From Druceiella hillmani (taxonomy: Eukaryota; Arthropoda; Insecta; Lepidoptera; Hepialidae), in NCBI GenBank assembly GCA_039881145.1, contig JAYKKI010000009.1:11968001-12032000 (forward strand): DNA of 64,000 nt, written 5' to 3'. The translations under genes were made by a program, and so were the position numbers. Below the pieces are notes generated by a model. The model ran no database searches and had not been told where the DNA came from. It saw only the letters and a list, made by a program, of their open reading frames with translations. How positions within the stretch are numbered: the first letter of the stretch is position 1; every line of letters starts with the position of its first letter. Of the stretch, positions 58,470 through 64,000 are shown one piece after another.

Positions 58470-59635
58470 ACTTATTTTCAACAGTAGAAACAAAATTTTC
58501 TCAAATTTTTTGCGTATTTATACCATAGCTTAATTCAGGTTACGATAAATTTTAGCGGAAATCAATTTAATTGAAATATCTTATTTATTCAACAACAGAA
58601 ACATTGCATAAATAATCCTCAATTTTTATAAAACGTTATATTTTATTTGAATAAGATATAATAAAATCAGAGTTTCTGCTATTCAATAAAATAATCTTTA
58701 AAATCCCAACTTTGCAGTGCATTTAAATGACATAAAAACATTTTTAGAAGAAATATGTAGCCGTATGAACGTATAAAATAACATAGCTATGTAACAACAA
58801 TTTCCTTAAATAATTATAAATTTCTAGTTAGATTTACTTGACACAACGTCTATAAAATCAAATAAAGTATTAAACGAAACATCTATTTACATATATTAAC
58901 ATTTAGTATGTTAGTATGCATATAGATGACAAATTTAGAAGAAAAATCTAATACTGAAAAAGTCGGAATATTATTGTTAAGCTAAAAAAATGACGATTTT
59001 ACATTATCTGGTAGAAATTAACCCCATGTTTTTTCTCCTACAATTTTGTAAGATACTTATATCTTTCCAATATATCTACAGAACTATTCAATTCTAGACT
59101 AAAGTAAAAAAAATTCTCATCGCTAACATCGTCTACATTATATTTCCTCATTGCCCACATTATATTTTGTTATGATGTACTTTGTAATAGTGGGTATGAA
59201 TTTGTTTTACAGAAAATAATATCTGACATGTTTTTAATATAATAATAATATCTGGTATGAATTTGTTTGATAGGAATAATCTTTGTGAATAGCAATGTTT
59301 CATCTTTTCATCAAAATATATCATGAAAATTATGTTTCGTTACATACTGGAAAAAATAGACTTAGATATCAATAAACAACTTAGTAATTTTGCAGGAAAC
59401 TCATGTCAAATTGAATCTTGTACGTATATAGTTTCCAAATTGAATCTTGTATATTACATGCGATGAACAAGGTAGGGTTTGGTTTTTAAATAACTTAGCG
59501 GATTAACAGAATGGCTATCTGAAGTTTTTATGCTTCTAATGTGAAGTGGACAGTAAAGATAACCGCTAGCGTCACACTATAAATAATTGAGAAAATCCAT
59601 CCAATCTAGCAACCGAAATCAATATTATAATAAGA
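58470..59635. other. AT-rich stretch, no gene seen
   Basis: A short direct repeat (AAATTGAATCTTGTA) occurs twice at 59408-59450, and TGGTATGAATTTGTTT/GGGTATGAATTTGTTT at 59194 and 59253. No gene is supported. Confidence 0.5.
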
Positions 59636-59639
59636 GAAA

Positions 59640-60650
59640 GTTCAATTATCTTCAAGAAATTGTTTTCCTCCCAATTTCATATAAATTTAGGAACAATGAA
59701 GCACTTTGTTGAAGCTTTACTTTAAAGAAAGTCTGTATTTAAAACAATTACAATCAGATGGGCATTCAATTTATGTAACAAAAGTGTGTGCTAACTTCTT
59801 CATCCTATCTTCAGTCACATTAATTAATCTTAGTTTAAATTCGGGTACTTATCCTGACTTATGGAACCTTCGCCTTTACTACTGTTTACAAAAGTGGATT
59901 TAGATCTAACTATTGATAAGTGGCGGTATTATCTGCCTGTGCTAAAGTTTTTATAAATATCTTGCACAGACGATTTTTTATTAAAATTTAGGCGTACTAC
60001 TCTTATTAACTTTTCGTCATTTGTTCACTATAAGTCTACTGAGACGGCTACCAGGTTCACAAACTGCAAAATTCCTGTTTTTACCGACGATTTGAATGAA
60101 TCGGGAAATTAACTTTAACGTAAGTAAATATGCAGTGATCTCCTATGCTCGCACCTGGAGTCCCGGTCACGTATGTCTTTGAATTAGCGGGATCTTTTTT
60201 AAGGCGTGTTTCCAATATTCGGGACTTCTGTGTAGTTATGGATAGTTACTTACCACGTCCACATTATTGATGTTTGTAAGATAGTATTTAGAATGCTTGG
60301 ATTTGTTACGCCATATTCTTGGGAATTCTTTTGCACAAACTGTGTAAAGGCTTTGTATCATAATCTCGTTCGTAGTAAATAGAAATGAATTCTGTTATTT
60401 GGTCTCCATGTGAGATAAGTTGTGTTTTAAAAATACAGAATTTATCTTCTAGTATTACATTTATTAAAAATACTAACAGGCTATATTTAAAGCGTATCAA
60501 CGTTGACATTAGTATCGTTTTTTATACTGGACTATTATGACAACATCCATTTGAGACCTTCGATAATAATCAGCCATTAAATTATTTAACACAGAGCCGG
60601 AGATATTATTAATCTCGCCTTGTTCTCCTGTTCGATTCACAATTTACGGT
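59640..60650 (+). mobile_element. Decayed Jockey/CR1-type LINE, reverse transcriptase to C-terminus
   Basis: The plus strand reads SDGHSIYVTKVCANFF and INLSLNSGTYPDLWNL (59755-59865), the fingers block usually seen as FNLSLS.G.FPD.WK. After a gap with many stops come VSNIRDFCVVMDSYL (about 60209-60253), FRMLGFV (60290-60310), VKALYHNLVRS (60342-60374), NSVIWSPCEIS (60388-60420) and HPFETFDNN near 60550, matching the IRDLGV..D, LGF..R, ALY..LVRS.LEY, VIW.P block order. The catalytic palm between about 59900 and 60060 is not recognisable. The copy is ancient and inactive. Confidence 0.8.
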
Positions 60651-60659
60651 CAAGATCAT

Positions 60660-62050
60660 GGCCGGATTTAGATGGATCATGGCCGGCTTATTATTTTTAC
60701 CATGTGTAATTTCTGTTTGCATTTATTGGACAATTACACTGGGTATCAGGCAAATACACACTATATTCATAATCATTGTTTTGTGTAATTGTCTGATATT
60801 CAAAAATGTTTATTCTCGCATCAACTTTGGCAATTAGCTGTAAGGTAATCAATAAATAAAATAAACTGACGAAACAATTTAGGAGTGGTCTGACGGTATT
60901 TTCTGGGCTATTTCGAAATATGTAAAAGACAAATATTTAATGGCTATGATGACGATACAAAAAAAAACATAGAGAGATAATCTGGTACGTAATCGAATAT
61001 TATTTAGGTAATAATAATTATATCAACTCCAAATAAAATGTTAAATACTAAAAAAAGGAAACTTGGATTCTGTACGAGTTTAAGATTTTTCGTAATTTCA
61101 AATTCAACCTTCCCGGAGAATTCGAGATCGCGTAATGTGAAACAAGCTGAAATATTTTTCCTGTATATCAGGTATACAGAAAAGTGATACGAAGGAAAAT
61201 AAGGTGTAGATAAAAATGTCATTTGCCATGATGAGGGGAAAAGGTCAAAGGGAAAAGGTGTATTAAAGTTGCCTATTGAAACTAATTAAAAAAAAACTTT
61301 TTAAAATCAACAGCTTGCAGCAGTCAAAACAAATCATAATCGGTTTATTGAAATAAAATAACTCACTAAATTACCATTTCTAGGCCGAATTAACTCTTAT
61401 TTTGTATCAAATTAAGAACATATTCATTTGAAACTAAAATTATGAACATTTTTCCTACTGTTTGCATGTTTATGTCGCGATCATGCCTTTAAGTATTTGT
61501 TTCTTTCGCATTCAAATTGTGCGAGAAAAATTGTGGGTCTGGTTTTATGTAATTAAAATTAATTACATTGATTTAACACGAAAAACCTTTTCGTTGCGTA
61601 CATATGGGGCATGCAGTGCACACTGCATTCCTTTTTCCATTTCCGGTCCACCACAACATCAAATAATAGTCGGTTAGAGCAGTGAAGTGAAGCAAACTAC
61701 TATGTAGACTAAAGGGGTCATTCGCAACTAACTGCCCCGCTAGTCAGTCGACTATTGGCATTATCCGCAGCCAACTGCATATACCGTTCAGTCAACGAAA
61801 ATGGTTCAGTTAGAAAATCTTGCTAATTAATATTTTTTTTTCACTCATATAACCTTTCAAGTAACAGTTCATTTGAATAAGCGTTGTAAAATAACATTTT
61901 AATGCATGTAATTAATTAATAATGCAACTTATTTCTATTTTTTAAATATCAATTTTGAAGACAAAAATGCATCTTCCTGTTCGTTTGTAATTTTTTGTAC
62001 TGCATGATAAAAAAATAACTTTGTTCTTTGCTTTGTAATTTGATGACATT
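60660..62050. other. AT-rich stretch, no gene seen
   Basis: A slightly GC-richer patch at 61690-61815 has several AACTG/CAGTT words. No gene is supported. Confidence 0.45.
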
Positions 62051-62057
62051 CGAATAA

Positions 62058-62325
62058 AATGTAGCAATTGGCGCCACTATTAAATCAATTCCTTTTCCCA
62101 TAGCATTTCAAAACAGGTGTTGATACAAATAGAATGGCTATGAAAAATATTTCTGTAAAATATAGCTATTAGATTCTTTTTCATGGCATTTCAAAACAGG
62201 TCTTGATACATAGAGACGTGCTATGAAAATTATTTCTGTAAAATATAGCAACTGTTGCCGCTATTAAATAGCTTCTTTCTTCATAGCATTTCAAAGCAGG
62301 TATTGATACAAATGTAATTCATTAA
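62058..62325. repeat. Short tandem array, about 2.7 units of 80-100 bp
   Basis: Each unit contains CATAGCATTTCAAAACAGGT or a variant, TTGATACA, GCTATGAAAA and TATTTCTGTAAAATATAGC. CATAGC and GCTATG are complementary and give each unit a hairpin. The second unit lacks the GCCACTATTAAA-type segment present in the first and third. Confidence 0.88.
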
Positions 62326-62329
62326 AACC

Positions 62330-62525
62330 AAGTGAAAACATTTCGTTTACTCTTGCACATTCATTACGTCACAAAATTAATAATTTATATTTCTGCCAAT
62401 TAGGAGGACATTTATTTAAAACGTAAGAGCATAATTAACACATCAGTTATGGTTCCAAAATTCTGTTAAACATGTCCTCAAAATGCCATCATAATAGCGC
62501 CTGACATAATGCACGAACATCATCA
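62330..62525. other. AT-rich spacer
   Basis: Nothing recognised. Confidence 0.5.
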
Positions 62526-62529
62526 TCAG

Positions 62530-62900
62530 TTTACTATTTAAGATAACAATTCCTCCCATTGTATTGGCGGAAACTCGCTATTTAAACCTAATCGCATGGA
62601 ACAGTTAGAATACGTACAATATGAAGTACTTTCGCGTGCTCTCAGCCATAAAAGCTCCGTCTTAGCAACACGTCCATGATAAACATTTGATGTTCCTCTC
62701 GTAAAGCGACGTAATGGCATCGCTGCCTTCTGACGGTTGTAAAGTTTCTCCGTCGGAAACGCGGTAATAAACTATAGGCGGCTAGGAAGGGGATATTCTC
62801 TAAGCGAGACCAGAGATACTGCATGTAAGGAAGCATCGCAAGATTGAAGTCGAATTCTCGTGCGAGAGTTGCCGGGTGTAAGCGTCTCTAGATTGAAAAG
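62530..62900. promoter_or_regulatory. GC-richer island, possible conserved element or exon
   Basis: Raised GC over about 370 bases, with CTCTCAGCCATAAAAGCTCC, AAAGCGACGTAATGGC, GTTTCTCCGTCGGAAACGCGG and TAGGCGGCTAGGAAGGGG. Two overlapping minus ORFs (62538-62720 and 62642-62836) have arginine-rich, non-AT-driven composition but no recognised domain. CATAAAA and GTAATGG words fit Hox-type sites. An exon cannot be excluded. Confidence 0.28.
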
Positions 62901-62904
62901 CATC

Positions 62905-64000
62905 TGCTTCAACTGTAACATACGTGTGATATTGATCGTCACATGGTATACTGACCTAAAAAAGATGCGGAGAAAACTTTTTATCCTAGTACAACACAGA
63001 CGTACGTGTTGTTCAATGTGAGTAATGGGGCATTATAATGGAATCATTTACATTATGTTTCAAATCATTTTAATAGTGCGAGAATTAAAAATGAAATGAA
63101 GACGGATTAAAAGGGAAATAATTATAGGGGATTTGAAAATACCAAATTACACGCAAATCTATGCAAGCAAGTATATTTTAATGTACAAAAATATGTATTT
63201 ATACATAATGGTTTTAAACGATATCATCAATGAAACCTTTTTTAAAAAAATATTATGAAAATTAAGTCACTTCAAATTTAGATGTCAAACCACCTAAATT
63301 TTAAGTAACTCAACGGTAACTGTTTAATTTCCATAACAATATAGTTATACAATTAAATAGCGATGAACATATTGATCAGCTACGAGTTTGGTAGCAGCAG
63401 TAGAAGGGTAGACATTAAAATAAGGGTAATCATTAAAATAAAAATAATTAAGATTTATGAAAGTCCAATAAATTTTGCGGAAAGGTAAAAAAGTACGATA
63501 ATAAGAAATACCGGAGAAAATATACAAAAATAAATGACGACTTCTTGAATAAATAAGAAAAAATGTTCAAATATATATATAAGCAAGTATGGAACTGAAC
63601 TTAAACAAGCTCCTCATTCTATCACACCAAAGGTGATGAATACTTTAACCGGGGGCAAATGAAATTTGAATAAGCATCAAAAGAATTTACGCTAATACTA
63701 CTCCTCATTTCGTCACCCAAACACTCCTTAAGAATCACGTAAAGAATCATATAAAGCTGTCCTGCTATACAAACCCAACCCATTTCCTCTCTAACGGAAT
63801 TAAACTTGCAAACACAACTGTCTAAACTATTTTTTTCCGAATTGAACAATCAAACTCTTCTCATATGTTTGAAGCTTTGCAAACATTTTTGTTCATATTT
63901 TGGCTAGTAGAATAAGTAATTTGTCATTTCATATAAAGTATGAAATAAAATCATTTTGCAATTATTGAAAACCTGTTTACGTAACACAAACACTATTCAT
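62905..64000. other. AT-rich stretch to the window end, no gene seen
   Basis: Minus ORFs at 63345-63527 and 63622-63849 have no recognised domain. An AAAATAAGGGTAATCATTA-type direct repeat (GGGTA.ACATTAAAATA) occurs at 63407-63440. Confidence 0.45.

Noticed and set aside
60306..60509. Minus-strand ORF of 67 codons
   Set aside because: It is the antisense shadow of the plus-strand LINE C-terminal region, which has recognisable motifs.

Overview
This window is AT-rich (roughly two-thirds A+T by eye), dominated by long (TA)n microsatellites, with no long open reading frame, no operon-like packing and no recognisable tRNA or rRNA. It reads as nuclear intergenic or intronic DNA of an arthropod, most likely an insect. 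The best taxonomic clues are decayed non-LTR retrotransposon proteins of types common in insects, a LINE 3' tail with a TAAA-repeat end, and two dispersed repeat modules I recognise from insect genomes. I cannot name the order or species. Positions were counted by hand from the numbered lines and may be off by a few bases; all resemblances are from memory, not from a search.

Layout. 1-9 kb is mostly unique AT-rich DNA, with a fragment of a hammerhead-bearing repeat (1.05 kb), a tandem duplication (3.4 kb) and a tiny 5'-truncated LINE tail with target-site duplication (8.9 kb). 9.8-20 kb holds several (TA)n tracts, a GC-rich island (11.4 kb), a pair of diverged paralogous blocks (14.7 and 17.5 kb), a CA/CG minisatellite (15.9 kb) and a foldback element (16.4 kb). 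20-29 kb contains dispersed repeats, a degenerate reverse transcriptase (26.1 kb) and GC-rich islands. At 29.5-30.3 kb lie two segments that look like exons of an unrecognised gene or recent pseudogene. 32.2-32.5 kb is a near-palindromic element with hammerhead-like motifs on both arms. 33-43 kb is dispersed repeats, islands and microsatellites. 44.0-45.8 kb is a decayed endonuclease/reverse-transcriptase LINE on the minus strand. 46 and 49.8 kb carry a diverged repeat pair. 53.1 kb holds the best-preserved hammerhead copy, followed by a 227-bp tandem duplication. At 55.6-56.6 kb the 3' ends of two LINEs face each other. 59.6-60.6 kb is a further LINE fragment, and 62 kb has a short tandem array and a GC-rich island.

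No set of genes works together here. The coherent biology is retroelement decay plus islands of higher GC that may be conserved regulatory DNA. The most unusual signal is a repeat family in at least three copies (1.05, 32.2, 53.1 kb) whose minus strand contains an almost canonical type I hammerhead ribozyme core. Two copies share the same asymmetric foldback architecture, suggesting spread of a composite, possibly Penelope-like, unit.
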